Source: Polyangiaceae bacterium
Lineage (GTDB): Bacteria > Myxococcota_A > Polyangia > Polyangiales > Polyangiaceae
Assembly (NCBI GenBank): GCA_041389725.1
Contig: JAWKRG010000005.1
Coordinates: 1-64,000 of the forward strand
DNA length: 64,000 bases
Direction of reading: 5' to 3'
Made by a program: the position numbers and the translations under genes. This document shows positions 24,340-32,555 of the stretch, one piece after another. The notes under the pieces are model-generated. The model saw only the letters and a list, made by a program, of their open reading frames with translations, was not told the DNA's origin and ran no database searches. Each line of letters starts with the position of its first letter. The first letter of the stretch is position 1.

Positions 24340-24969
24340 ATGCAATTCACGACCCTGGTTCTCACCGTCAACACCGCCTTGGCCACCCTTCAACCACAAC
24401 CCGATGTGCCATCCGCGGCGACTGATACGCAGTCTGTGCCGGCTGTTCCAACTCGGCTCGGCGCGTATGTAGAGGCGGACCTCGGAGTCCTTGCGCTCTT
24501 CCGGGGCGCGGGACTCTTCGCTGGAGTCAGCTACGGGTCCTGGCGAGCGGGTGCGGGATTCTATCGCTTTCACTCACCCTACCGTTCGCTGTCAGGGGCG
24601 CCCGAGGGCTTCGACCTCTCCGTCGAAGGCATCGCTCACATCGAGGCGGCATGGCATCCGCTGTCGACTCGAATCGAAGGCGGCTACGTCAAGCTCATCG
24701 GGCAACTCAAGTGGCAGCAGGTCGAGAACATCGACAATGGGAGCCGCCGCGTCTTGGACTCCACGCTGCTTGGGCCTGAGCTTGGCTGGATCTTCCGTGT
24801 GATCGAGGGCGCATACCTGACGCCACGCGTTGGCGCGCTCTACTACGTCGACCCGCCGCAAGGCCGCAGCGGCGACGCGGTGGACGTTGGCGGCGCGCCA
24901 TACGATAATCCCCGTCACAAGACGTGGGATCTGTATGGGACGATCGGCATCGGCTACGCCTTCGACTGA
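24340..24969 (+). CDS. Predicted outer-membrane beta-barrel protein, unknown function
   Basis: A 209-residue protein. The ATG at 24340 was chosen because it starts a hydrophobic segment, although the signal peptide is not strong. The rest alternates aromatic and small residues in strand-length runs (AGLFAGVSYGSWRAGAGFYRF, IEAAWHPLSTRIEGGYVKLI) and ends in GTIGIGYAFD, with the terminal aromatic pattern seen in outer-membrane barrels. Its last 35 bases overlap the AraC gene, which suggests a shared transcript. No specific family recognised. Confidence 0.5.
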   Translation: MQFTTLVLTVNTALATLQPQPDVPSAATDTQSVPAVPTRLGAYVEADLGVLALFRGAGLFAGVSYGSWRAGAGFYRFHSPYRSLSGAPEGFDLSVEGIAHIEAAWHPLSTRIEGGYVKLIGQLKWQQVENIDNGSRRVLDSTLLGPELGWIFRVIEGAYLTPRVGALYYVDPPQGRSGDAVDVGGAPYDNPRHKTWDLYGTIGIGYAFD

Positions 24970-25981
24970 CGCGGAACGACGGTTCACGGTTGCCGGCAGC
25001 GCCGTGCTTGCTCTGGTCGCCTATGCCCGATCGCGGGGCGTCGACGTCGACCCGCCGCTGAAAGCCCAGGGTGTCGACTTGGCTGGTCTGCGTGATCCCG
25101 ATGCACGCGTGGCACAAGGAGCCTACAACGCGCTGTTCGCGAGCTTCGCTGCCGTCGACGAGGACTTTGGCCTGCACATGGCTGAACACGTCGACGCCGA
25201 GGGTTTCGGCATCGTCGGCCACTTGGCACAGCGGTCGAGCACCTTCGGCGATGCGTTGGACCGCATCGTGCGCTACTCGCGCCTCGTACACGACGCGGGT
25301 CGCGTGGAGGTGGAGCGCACGGACCGCGAGCTGATCGTCTACCCCGGTTGTAGAGGTTTGCTCCACGAGTATCCGCGCCAGATCGCGGAGCACGCCGCGG
25401 GATCCGTCGTCGTTCTAGCCGGAGCCATGTTGCGCCGACCGCTACCCATCACGAGGGTCACGTTTCGTCATCCGGCACCTCCCGAGCTGACCGAGCACCA
25501 GCGCGTGTTTGGCGTGCTGCCGAGCTTCGGCGCCGAGGAAACGACCGTCGTCACACGCGCGGACACCAGCGATTGGCCCATTCCGCACTCGGAGCCGAAC
25601 CTGGTAGGTTGGCTGGAGCGATACGCCGACGACCTGCTGGCGCGGCTTCGCCAGCGAGACGATGTCGTGGCGCGAGTTGACGAAGCCATCGCGCGTCGTC
25701 TCGAGGATGGTGCGCCGGCTGTCGGTGAAGTTGCGCGCATGTTGACGCTCAGTCCGCGCACGCTTCAACGGCGACTTGCCGAACAAGACACGAACTTCAA
25801 CGACCGCATCGACGCGGTACGACGTAGCTTGGCGCAGCGCTACCTCCGTGACAGCCAGTTGTCGGTGCAGGAAGTGACGTATCTGCTCGGCTTCTCCGAG
25901 TCCAAGAACTTCCATCGCGCGTTCCGGCGCTGGTTCTCCACCACACCTCGTGCCTGGCGACAGTCACCACCCTCCAGCTGA
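24935..25981 (+). CDS. AraC family transcriptional regulator
   Basis: A 348-residue protein. The ATG at 24935 overlaps the barrel gene by 35 bases. The N-terminal domain (about residues 20-200) has the pattern of the arabinose-binding-like ligand domain found in many AraC proteins (GLHMAEHV, GIVGHLAQRS). The C-terminal domain has two helix-turn-helix motifs: VGEVARMLTLSPRTLQRRL and VQEVTYLLGFSESKNFHRAF, with the usual GFSE and W near the end. The overlap suggests that it regulates, or is controlled with, the barrel gene. Confidence 0.88.
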   Translation: MGRSASATPSTDAERRFTVAGSAVLALVAYARSRGVDVDPPLKAQGVDLAGLRDPDARVAQGAYNALFASFAAVDEDFGLHMAEHVDAEGFGIVGHLAQRSSTFGDALDRIVRYSRLVHDAGRVEVERTDRELIVYPGCRGLLHEYPRQIAEHAAGSVVVLAGAMLRRPLPITRVTFRHPAPPELTEHQRVFGVLPSFGAEETTVVTRADTSDWPIPHSEPNLVGWLERYADDLLARLRQRDDVVARVDEAIARRLEDGAPAVGEVARMLTLSPRTLQRRLAEQDTNFNDRIDAVRRSLAQRYLRDSQLSVQEVTYLLGFSESKNFHRAFRRWFSTTPRAWRQSPPSS

Positions 25982-26024
25982 GATGGGCATGGCAACCGCG
26001 ACGGCCAAAAGCGACCGCGGGAGC

Positions 26025-26408
26025 CTACTGGAACTCCACGTCGCTCGAGAAGTCGAAGGGCAGGTTCCAGCCCCGACAAATCGGTACGCCGTTTGGACAA
26101 ACGTTGGCCCAGTCCGGCGTGGTGCAGGTGCAGCGCTCCACGCCGTCCGTGTACCAAGTGCAGCTGAGCTCGGAGAGATCGCAAACCATGCGATGTCGCC
26201 GCCCGTCGGCGGAAGCGCCCTCCAGTAAACATGCGCCCACGCTGACCTGGCCAACTACGCCGCGCACCGCCTCGGGCAGACAGCTCATCGGTTGGGCATC
26301 TTCATGGTCGAGCTCCGACCGTGAGCCACAGGCTGCCGCACACCAGGCGCCTAGCGCGAAGCATAGGCATCGAACGCGAAAGCGACTGCCAATCGATTGC
26401 GCGGTCAT
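26025..26408 (-). CDS. Small Cys-rich lipoprotein, unknown function
   Basis: A 127-residue protein. The ATG at 26408 gives a signal ending in CAAACGSRSELD, a form seen in myxobacterial lipoproteins. The mature part has paired Cys motifs (MVCDLSELSC, CTCTTPDWANVCPNG) and one near the C-terminus (ICRGW). No family recognised. An upstream in-frame start at 26480 would add a non-hydrophobic extension and was rejected. Confidence 0.6.
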   Translation of the reverse strand: MTAQSIGSRFRVRCLCFALGAWCAAACGSRSELDHEDAQPMSCLPEAVRGVVGQVSVGACLLEGASADGRRHRMVCDLSELSCTWYTDGVERCTCTTPDWANVCPNGVPICRGWNLPFDFSSDVEFQ

Positions 26409-26556
26409 TACCCCCCGAATATTCCACCTCTCCCCCGCACTGCACAGGGCGGAACGCGAAGCGCCGCTGAGCGTGCCCAAGCTTCGCCAAGCACGCCACG
26501 GCGCTCGCTATCACTGAGCAGTACTCGACTCCGGTGCGCGCGGATAGACTGCCAGC

Positions 26557-27402
26557 ATGCGCTGGGTGTCTTCCGACGGTGAGTTCGCGTTTTTCGCGTA
26601 TGGCGCCGTGGCGAACGGCGTGATCGCGGTCGGCGGCGTGGCCCACGGCGTGATCGCGCTCGGAGGAATCGCCTCCCTCGGCGTCGTCTCGATCGGAATG
26701 AACGCCGCGGGCACGTTCATCGCCGTTGGTTTGAATGCCGTCGCCCCTATCTGCTATTCGATGATCAACGGACTCGGCGTGTACACCGTCGCGGGGGTCA
26801 ACGGTTGGGGAGCGTGGGCAAAGGCCGGCACGAACGCGACCGGAGCTCTGTCCGCCGAGGGCTTCATCAACAGCAACATCAGCTGGGTGCCGGCCATCGT
26901 CGTGCTCGCATTGCTCGTCGGGTTCTCCTCCGCGATGCGTGGCCGGCGTCAATCGCGCTCGGGAAGTGCGCCGCACTCGCTGCGGCAATTCCTGCGCTCG
27001 CCGCAGATGAACGAGGCCCGAGTCGCGGCTCGGCTCACAGGTGTCACCGCCAACGCGATCGAGCTTCAGCAGGGTTGGAGTTCCGCCACGTTCTCGAGTT
27101 CCGAATCCGTGGTGCAGGCGGCGCGAGCCATCGCGAGTGCGGCTTCCAAGCGGACTCCACACGTGGTTGCCGAGGTGCACCGGGCGCAAGAACGCGTGTT
27201 CGAGAGCCCGGACCCCGAGCTCAGCTACCGCAAGGGCCCGCGCGAAGCGCAACGCATCGCGCTGCGCTGCCACGCAATCAAAGCGCCAGACGCCAAACCC
27301 TGGTTGCCAGTCGATGCCGAAGAAGTGAAGTGGGTCATCGCCTGGAGCGCACGTCTGGCGGTCGTCGTCGTGGCTGTGCTTTTGTATGTAGCGGCGCGCT
27401 AG
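26557..27402 (+). CDS. Membrane protein with Gly/Ala octapeptide-like repeats
   Basis: A 281-residue protein of unknown function. Residues 10-60 are a Gly/Val/Ile/Ala repeat with a period of about eight (GVIAVGGVAHGVIALGGIAS), followed by a second small-residue region to about 105. A clear transmembrane helix lies at about residues 112-125 (WVPAIVVLALLVGFSS), followed by a basic cytoplasmic-like domain of about 120 residues and a C-terminal helix (LAVVVVAVLLYVAAR). Similar repeats occur in membrane or beta-solenoid proteins of unknown role. There is no enzymatic motif. Confidence 0.6.
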   Translation: MRWVSSDGEFAFFAYGAVANGVIAVGGVAHGVIALGGIASLGVVSIGMNAAGTFIAVGLNAVAPICYSMINGLGVYTVAGVNGWGAWAKAGTNATGALSAEGFINSNISWVPAIVVLALLVGFSSAMRGRRQSRSGSAPHSLRQFLRSPQMNEARVAARLTGVTANAIELQQGWSSATFSSSESVVQAARAIASAASKRTPHVVAEVHRAQERVFESPDPELSYRKGPREAQRIALRCHAIKAPDAKPWLPVDAEEVKWVIAWSARLAVVVVAVLLYVAAR

Positions 27403-27487
27403 CCCGCCGTCGGGTCGGGCCGTCGAAACGGCGCTGGTTCCGATTGCGCCTCGACGTGCGTGCGTCTGGAGGCGTAACGTACCCGCC

Positions 27488-29260
27488 ATGCGACGACTGA
27501 CGACCGTCTCTCTAGCGGCCGCCTTGGGCCTGCTTGCTCAGCCCAGTGCAGCACAGGACAAGTACGCGCTGTCGATGTTCCACTTCAACCTCCAGTACGT
27601 GGCCGGTGGCATGGTGGGTTTCGGCGTGGAGGACCCAAAGGTCGACCTCGACAACGACGAAGTGGAAGATCTGATCGTCACCGAGAGTTTCGCGCCCGTC
27701 GTGGCTCTCTACGACAAGCACCCCAACTGGGGCGTCACCTTGGAGTTGCAGGGCTACATGTTGGACGTGTTGGCCGCTCGTCATCCCAGCGTGCTCGACG
27801 ACTTGCGCAAGTTGGCCAAAGCGGGACGCGCAGAAGTCGTCAGCTGCCACTACTCGGATCTGCTGTACCTGGCCTACCCCGCCGACGTCTGGAAGAAGTC
27901 GCAGGATCTGACGGCAGCCACTTTCAAGCGCCACGACGTTCCTTTGGGCAGCAGTCTGTTCTGCCAGGAAGGCCAGAGCGGCATGGGACTCGGCTCCGTG
28001 ATGAAACCCCGGGGCTACCAGACCATGGTCTGGCCCAAGAACCTGTGGAGCTTTCAACACGGCGACTTCGACGCGCAGCCGCTCTACGACTTCGGCGACG
28101 TGCTGATGATCGCCGGCGCCAAGGACGTGAACTTCGACGACGGCACGACCAACGTTCAGGTGCGTTGGACCTTCTTCGACGACGGGGAGCTGCTGGCGAC
28201 CAACGACTGGAATCCGTACATCCTGGAGAACTTCAAGCACGACCCCGCAGCGGTGAAGAAGTACGAGGACAAGGTTGCGGATCTGGAGAACCAGGGCTTC
28301 GCCATCTCCACGGTGCAGGACTACGTGGCGGCAGTGAAGGATCGTGTGCCTCATGCCACGCCGCCGCCGCTCTTGGATGGGACCTGGCAGACGCCGAGTC
28401 ACAATGTCAGCAAGTGGCTCGGCACTCGGGGTCTGTGGCCGGGCGAGCGCGACAACGACGTCCGCACCTTGGGCGCCATCGCCTATCGTGAACTCACCGC
28501 GGCCGAGGCAGCGGTCAAGAGCGCGGGGCTGGATGCGCGCGCCAAGCTGGACAGCGCGTGGCGCATGTTGGCCCTGGGCATGGTCACTGACGCGTCGGGC
28601 ATCAATCCCTTCCGCGGCGAAATCGAGTACGGCATCGCCCACGAGGCGGAGGCGCTGCGCATCGCTCGCGAAGTCATCGGAGATGCCAAGCGCGAGGCCG
28701 GCATGAGTCGGGTATGCGTCGCACCGGCGAAGGACAGCATGAGCGCGGGCCAGTGCAGCTCGACGCTCACGGGACAAGCTAGCGACGCCCTCGTGAACAT
28801 CGACGTGTTCAGCGGCGATCGCACGAGCGAGTCACGCTGGGAAAAGCTCGATGCAAATACCTACCGCGTCGTCATCGACTTTGGCGTGAGTGACTCCGGC
28901 CAGATGGAGATCTCTGCCACCGTGCCGGGCAAACTCGAGGACGAACTGGTCACCACGCGCGCTTTGGAGGACGACGCGCCTTTCACCTACAAGCGCAGCG
29001 ACTTCACCTTCGAGGAGTTCCACCTGCCCACCCCGACGGGGCTCGTGAGTCTCGGCGGTGGGCGCTTTCTGGTGCTGGACCAGGCCTACGCCCGTCTCGC
29101 ACCCCGCATCACGCGGGACTCAGGCGACGTCGTCTTGCGCGACCAATCTCAGAATGACGAAGAGCCCGTGACTTGGGTCTTCTACGTGTACGAAGGGACT
29201 GCGGCGGAGGCCCTGGCGCTGGCCCACGAAGTGAACGTGAAGCGGGAGGTGTCGCGATGA
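27488..29260 (+). CDS. Exported GH57/GH38-like barrel protein
   Basis: A 590-residue protein with a Sec signal peptide (LAAALGLLAQPSAAQ). The N-terminal half starts MFHFNLQYVAGG and contains SCHYSDLLYLAYP, features of the (beta/alpha)7 barrel shared by GH57 and related GH38 or polysaccharide deacetylase families. The C-terminal half looks like a beta-rich accessory domain. The assignment is tentative: nucleophile and acid residues were not identified. It is coupled to the 29257 lipoprotein gene by an ATGA overlap. Confidence 0.5.
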   Translation: MRRLTTVSLAAALGLLAQPSAAQDKYALSMFHFNLQYVAGGMVGFGVEDPKVDLDNDEVEDLIVTESFAPVVALYDKHPNWGVTLELQGYMLDVLAARHPSVLDDLRKLAKAGRAEVVSCHYSDLLYLAYPADVWKKSQDLTAATFKRHDVPLGSSLFCQEGQSGMGLGSVMKPRGYQTMVWPKNLWSFQHGDFDAQPLYDFGDVLMIAGAKDVNFDDGTTNVQVRWTFFDDGELLATNDWNPYILENFKHDPAAVKKYEDKVADLENQGFAISTVQDYVAAVKDRVPHATPPPLLDGTWQTPSHNVSKWLGTRGLWPGERDNDVRTLGAIAYRELTAAEAAVKSAGLDARAKLDSAWRMLALGMVTDASGINPFRGEIEYGIAHEAEALRIAREVIGDAKREAGMSRVCVAPAKDSMSAGQCSSTLTGQASDALVNIDVFSGDRTSESRWEKLDANTYRVVIDFGVSDSGQMEISATVPGKLEDELVTTRALEDDAPFTYKRSDFTFEEFHLPTPTGLVSLGGGRFLVLDQAYARLAPRITRDSGDVVLRDQSQNDEEPVTWVFYVYEGTAAEALALAHEVNVKREVSR

Positions 29261-29748
29261 ACACCACGGCACATTCGATGCGACTTGCCGCACGCCTTTT
29301 TGCAGCTGCGGCGCTGCTCACCCCCGCCTGCGGCGATGGCGAGAGCGATCGAGCGAGCGGGACCCGAACGGCGGGCAGCCTCGACTTGGACATTCGCGAC
29401 CACGCTGACATCACCCTCGCCCTCGAAGGCGACACTGTCAGCCTGACGCTGCGAGTGAGCAAGGGCTTCGGTGTGTTGCCGGCGGGCACGGAAGTACGTG
29501 GTGCTGGTCGGGTCGAGCACTTTCCGGAGGCGGAGCTGACGCTGTACACCGCGAAGATTGCGCTGCCTAGCACCGCGTCGGGTCCTTGCGGCGAAGAGCC
29601 AGTATCCGTAGCGCTCAGTCTGTACCGTCGCGGCAGTTCTGAACGAGTAGGCGGTGCGCTGACGCCCTACTGCGGAAAAGACACCTGGTTCGGCACTCCG
29701 GCGCGGGCACCGCTACGCATCACAGGCAGGCTCGGACTACCCAAGTAG
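29257..29748 (+). CDS. Small lipoprotein coupled to GH57-like gene
   Basis: A 163-residue protein. The ATG at 29257 overlaps the preceding stop by four bases (ATGA), so it is translationally coupled to the GH57-like gene. The signal is AAAALLTPACGDGE. The mature part is beta-rich (LDLDIRDHADITLALEGDTVSLTLRV in segments) with two Cys. No family recognised. It may be an accessory partner of the exported barrel protein. Confidence 0.62.
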   Translation: MNTTAHSMRLAARLFAAAALLTPACGDGESDRASGTRTAGSLDLDIRDHADITLALEGDTVSLTLRVSKGFGVLPAGTEVRGAGRVEHFPEAELTLYTAKIALPSTASGPCGEEPVSVALSLYRRGSSERVGGALTPYCGKDTWFGTPARAPLRITGRLGLPK

Positions 29749-29813
29749 ATCTGGCCGAATTCGATCACGCTTCGTTCTGAGCCACGGTAGGCTCGAGCGC
29801 AACGAGGGTGAGG

Positions 29814-30548
29814 ATGCTGATGCAGGTCGGTAGACGTCTCCGTTCGGTTTCGTTGGTGGCTTTGCTGGGAATTGCGCTTCTGGCCTGCAAGAAGAAGAGC
29901 ACGTCGTCGCCTTCGCCCAGCGTTTCCACGGAGTCGGAGCAGTCGAAGCGTTTCAAGGAGCTTGCGCCCAAGGTCAAGACGCTCGTTGGCAAGCTCCCGA
30001 CCATGGCGGAGAAGGCGAAGAGCGAGCCCGTGGTGAAGAAGGACCAGCCCCTGGCCGACAAGCTCGACAAGGCGAAGTTCCTGATTGTCGGCGACAAGTG
30101 GCTCGACGCTCCTGATCGAAAAGCCGACGAAGGCGAGGTCGACCTGGGTAGCTCCACCCTCTATCTGTGCAAGAACGCGGCGGGCAAGGATCCGCACAAG
30201 ACGAAGGACAGCGACCTCAAGAATGACGTTGGCTACATGGAGGAATGTCTGGGTTGGGAATACGTGGCCGTGTTGCGCGCCCGCGCGGTGACGATGCCAA
30301 AGATCAAGATGGCGTCGAAGAGCTTCGACAAGGGCGAAGTCCAAGGGGACTTGTTGCTGTTCTCGGCGTCGACCGCAGAGGTCGCCGCTCGCTACACCTT
30401 CCGCACCACGAACTCGGACGAGCTCAGCTGGTTCGAAGACACCCCGGAGCAAGAGTGGGTGGACAAGTCGAAGCGCGATCTAGTCGAGAATCTCCAGGGC
30501 GTGATCCAGGAGCGTCTTGCCGGCGAGCGCGACACGATGGGCAAGTAG
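29814..30548 (+). CDS. Lipoprotein, unknown function
   Basis: A 244-residue protein. ATG 29814 and ATG 29820 are both plausible; both are preceded by GAGG-type sites and differ by two residues. The lipobox is GIALLACKKK. A Ser-rich segment is followed by a charged, Lys-rich, helical domain with two Cys (TLYLCKNAAG, MEECLGWE). No family recognised. Confidence 0.6.
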   Translation: MLMQVGRRLRSVSLVALLGIALLACKKKSTSSPSPSVSTESEQSKRFKELAPKVKTLVGKLPTMAEKAKSEPVVKKDQPLADKLDKAKFLIVGDKWLDAPDRKADEGEVDLGSSTLYLCKNAAGKDPHKTKDSDLKNDVGYMEECLGWEYVAVLRARAVTMPKIKMASKSFDKGEVQGDLLLFSASTAEVAARYTFRTTNSDELSWFEDTPEQEWVDKSKRDLVENLQGVIQERLAGERDTMGK

Positions 30549-30707
30549 CGGTCAGGTCAAGGGGGCGCGACGGCGAGACGCTGCGCGGCAACGGCGGCGA
30601 GTCCCTCGCGGGCTGGCCGTGGAGCACGGCTGCGACTGCGCCGATCGCTCTGCCAGTCGGAATCTCCCTCTTGGCGGACCGCCCCGGGGAGATGCTAGAG
30701 TGGCATC

Positions 30708-30926
30708 ATGAGCGACGCCGAACGCAAGCAGCGCGCCGAGGCACGACGGCAGCGAATGGTCATCGCGAAGGCGGCGTTTGGGGTTGAACCACGGGATGAT
30801 GTGGTGGGCGCACCCGCGGTGAGTCTAGCCACACAGCTTTCCAGGACAGCGTGGGCGTTGAGCGGACGACCGTTCCCGGGCTACTCGCGCTCTGAGATCC
30901 CCATTCGTTTCGTGGCCCGTGACTGA
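30708..30926 (+). CDS. Small basic protein paired with nucleotidyltransferase (possible antitoxin-type partner)
   Basis: A 72-residue protein with a basic N-terminal helix (MSDAERKQRAEARRQR) and a C-terminal region with LATQLSRTAWALSGRPFPGY. It overlaps the nucleotidyltransferase gene by eight bases. The small protein plus nucleotidyltransferase arrangement resembles AbiEi/AbiEii-type or MNT-type toxin-antitoxin pairs, but the small protein itself matches no family I can name. Its role is inferred from the overlap only. Confidence 0.55.
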   Translation: MSDAERKQRAEARRQRMVIAKAAFGVEPRDDVVGAPAVSLATQLSRTAWALSGRPFPGYSRSEIPIRFVARD

Positions 30927-31380
30927 CCTTCCGCAGGATTTCCGCGATCTCCTCGTCGAGTTGGCTGATGCTCGAGCTGACTTTGTGGTGATCGGAGGCC
31001 ATGCAGTAGCCTTTCACGGGCATCCGCGCGCGACGAAGGATCTCGACGTGTTGGTGCGCGCGACAGCGGACAATGCACGGCGGGTATACGCGGCTCTCGC
31101 CGCGTTTGGTGCGCCCTTGCAGGCTTTCGAAGTGGGCGCAGGAGACTTCGCGACCTACGATGGCGTGTTGCAGCTGGGCGTGCCACCTTTGCGCATCGAC
31201 ATCCTGAACCGTGCAGCTGGCATCGACTTCGAAGAGGCAGTGGCGGGTGGTGCAACCTTCGAGCTGGACGGCCGGGCGATTCCGGTCATTTGCCGTGACG
31301 CACTGCTCAAGAACAAGCGCGCTGCGGGTCGCCCACAGGACTTGGCGGACGTCGAGGCGCTCGAGCGTCTTGCACGCTGA
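30919..31380 (+). CDS. AbiEii/DUF6036-like nucleotidyltransferase
   Basis: A 153-residue protein with a GTG start that overlaps the preceding gene by eight bases. The core motif VVIGGHAVAFHGHPRATKDLDVLV contains the Gly-Gly and the D-x-D metal ligands of the nucleotidyltransferase fold. A third acidic position is offered by RIDIL near residue 95. Family members (AbiEii/DUF6036) act in abortive infection or as toxins that modify tRNA or proteins. Whether this pair is active cannot be told from sequence. Confidence 0.72.
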   Translation: MTDLPQDFRDLLVELADARADFVVIGGHAVAFHGHPRATKDLDVLVRATADNARRVYAALAAFGAPLQAFEVGAGDFATYDGVLQLGVPPLRIDILNRAAGIDFEEAVAGGATFELDGRAIPVICRDALLKNKRAAGRPQDLADVEALERLAR

Positions 31381-31401
31381 GCGTCCTCGGGAAAGAGCGA
31401 C

Positions 31402-31863
31402 TCAGCCCAGCGCGCGAAGCTCGTCTAGGACTTCGCCGATGAGCGGGATGTCGCTCATGGAGCCCGAGTCGTAGCGGTAGCGAACGATGCCTTCGCGATC
31501 GACGATGAGTTGTAGCGGCATGCGCCCGAGCTTCAGCAACTTCACCGCCTGCTGATACTGCTTGGCGGCGACGTGGTCGGGGTCGGCCAGACCTACGAAG
31601 GGCAGCTTGTGCTGCGCCCAGTACTCACGGAACTTCTTGGGGGAATCGGGACCGACGTCTACGATTTCACAGCCGAGGTCTTGGAACTTCTGGTACTCGC
31701 TGCGCAACTGCGCCAGGTGCTTGCGGCAGTAGGGTCAGAAGAACCCTCGATTGAAGACCAGGTGCACGAGCTTGCCCTGGTAGTCCGACAAGCTGACCTT
31801 CTGCCCGCGCGTGTCTTCCAGTGTGAAGTCCGGAGCCTTTTCGCCCACGCGCGGAGACGACAT
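31402..31863 (-). CDS. Peroxiredoxin/AhpC-TSA-like protein with in-frame TGA at the catalytic Cys (probable selenoprotein)
   Basis: Translated from ATG 31863, the frame reads through a TGA at 31737-31735 (codon 43) to give a 153-residue thioredoxin-fold protein. Before the TGA it has GEKAPDFTLEDTRG and LVHLVFNRGFF; after it PYCRKHLAQLR. The family normally has Cys at exactly the TGA position (RGFxCPYC), so the motif would be U-P-Y-C. After the TGA the fold continues with VDVGPDSPKKF, LADPDHVAAKQY and PLQLIVDREGIVRY. Simple callers would keep only a truncated 31402-31707 frame. The precise replacement and intact flanks support selenocysteine insertion; a nonsense mutation or sequencing error is the alternative. 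It follows a membrane protein gene with a 38-base gap. Confidence 0.75.
31702..31713 (-). promoter_or_regulatory. Candidate bacterial SECIS apical hairpin
   Basis: On the minus strand GCGC-AGTT-GCGC forms a 4-bp GC stem with a 4-base loop that has G at its second position. The loop begins 25 bases after the UGA. Bacterial SECIS elements have an apical loop roughly 16-37 bases after the UGA with a G in its first two positions, so it fits. The stem is short and alternative pairings exist. Confidence 0.4.
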
Positions 31864-31901
31864 GCCTCGATCTCTAGCGAGGCTGGCTCGGGGCGACAAG
31901 A

Positions 31902-32555
31902 TCAGAAGCGACCGCTGTAGCCGAGGGAGAAACCTTGGCTCAACGGCGCACCGGCCGTGCCCGGTGAAAACGCGTTCAACTTGTCCAAGTAGTCGTGGGT
32001 GCGGCGCTCGGCAAAGTAGTCGAGGCCGAGCAGGAGGGCGGCTTCGGCGGCGAGTCCGATGCCGACGCCGGTGAAGGTGCGCTTCTTCTCGAGGGTGCCG
32101 TAGGTGATGAGCCCGGCCCCGACCGCCAGCGCGCCAATCTCCGCCCAGCGGTAGGCGACGAAGCGATCGGCAATGGCCTCCATGCGCTTGGTCTCGTCTT
32201 GCTTGTACTTGACGGGATCCTTGCGCAGGTCGTCCTTCAGGTCGTCGTGGGTGGGACCGAGGGACAAGTTGTAGGTGATCGAAAACACCGTCATCAACCC
32301 CCCGAGGATCGCCGTGGAATAGCCGGCCCCTTTTGCCAGGTCGTCCTCGCGCGTCACCAGATAGATCCCACCGCCCAGGGACACCAAGCCCGCGCCCAAG
32401 AAGATGTAGGCCTCCGAACGTTCGCCGTCGAACCAGTCCTGCATGTGGCTCGCCATCTCGTCGGAGCTTGTGAAGCTGGGCTCCGCCGCTGCTGGGACAG
32501 CGATGAGGGACGGTAGCAGTGCGACACCGATTCCGAGAAACGCGGGGCGACTCAT
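31902..32555 (-). CDS. Signal-peptide-bearing membrane protein upstream of the peroxiredoxin
   Basis: A 217-residue protein. ATG 32555 was preferred to upstream starts because it gives a signal peptide (GIGVALLPSLIAVPAAAEP). Later hydrophobic segments (AYIFLGAGLVSLGGGIYLV, AILGGLMTVFSITYNL, IGALAVGAGLITYG, GVGIGLAAEAALLLG) suggest three or four helices with a charged loop between. No family recognised. It lies 38 bases upstream of the probable selenoprotein on the same strand. Confidence 0.6.
   Translation of the reverse strand: MSRPAFLGIGVALLPSLIAVPAAAEPSFTSSDEMASHMQDWFDGERSEAYIFLGAGLVSLGGGIYLVTREDDLAKGAGYSTAILGGLMTVFSITYNLSLGPTHDDLKDDLRKDPVKYKQDETKRMEAIADRFVAYRWAEIGALAVGAGLITYGTLEKKRTFTGVGIGLAAEAALLLGLDYFAERRTHDYLDKLNAFSPGTAGAPLSQGFSLGYSGRF

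Noticed and set aside
27512..28777. Minus-strand frame of 421 codons opposite the GH57-like gene
   Set aside because: Low-complexity Arg/His/Val composition and no recognisable domain; the plus-strand frame has a signal peptide and motifs.
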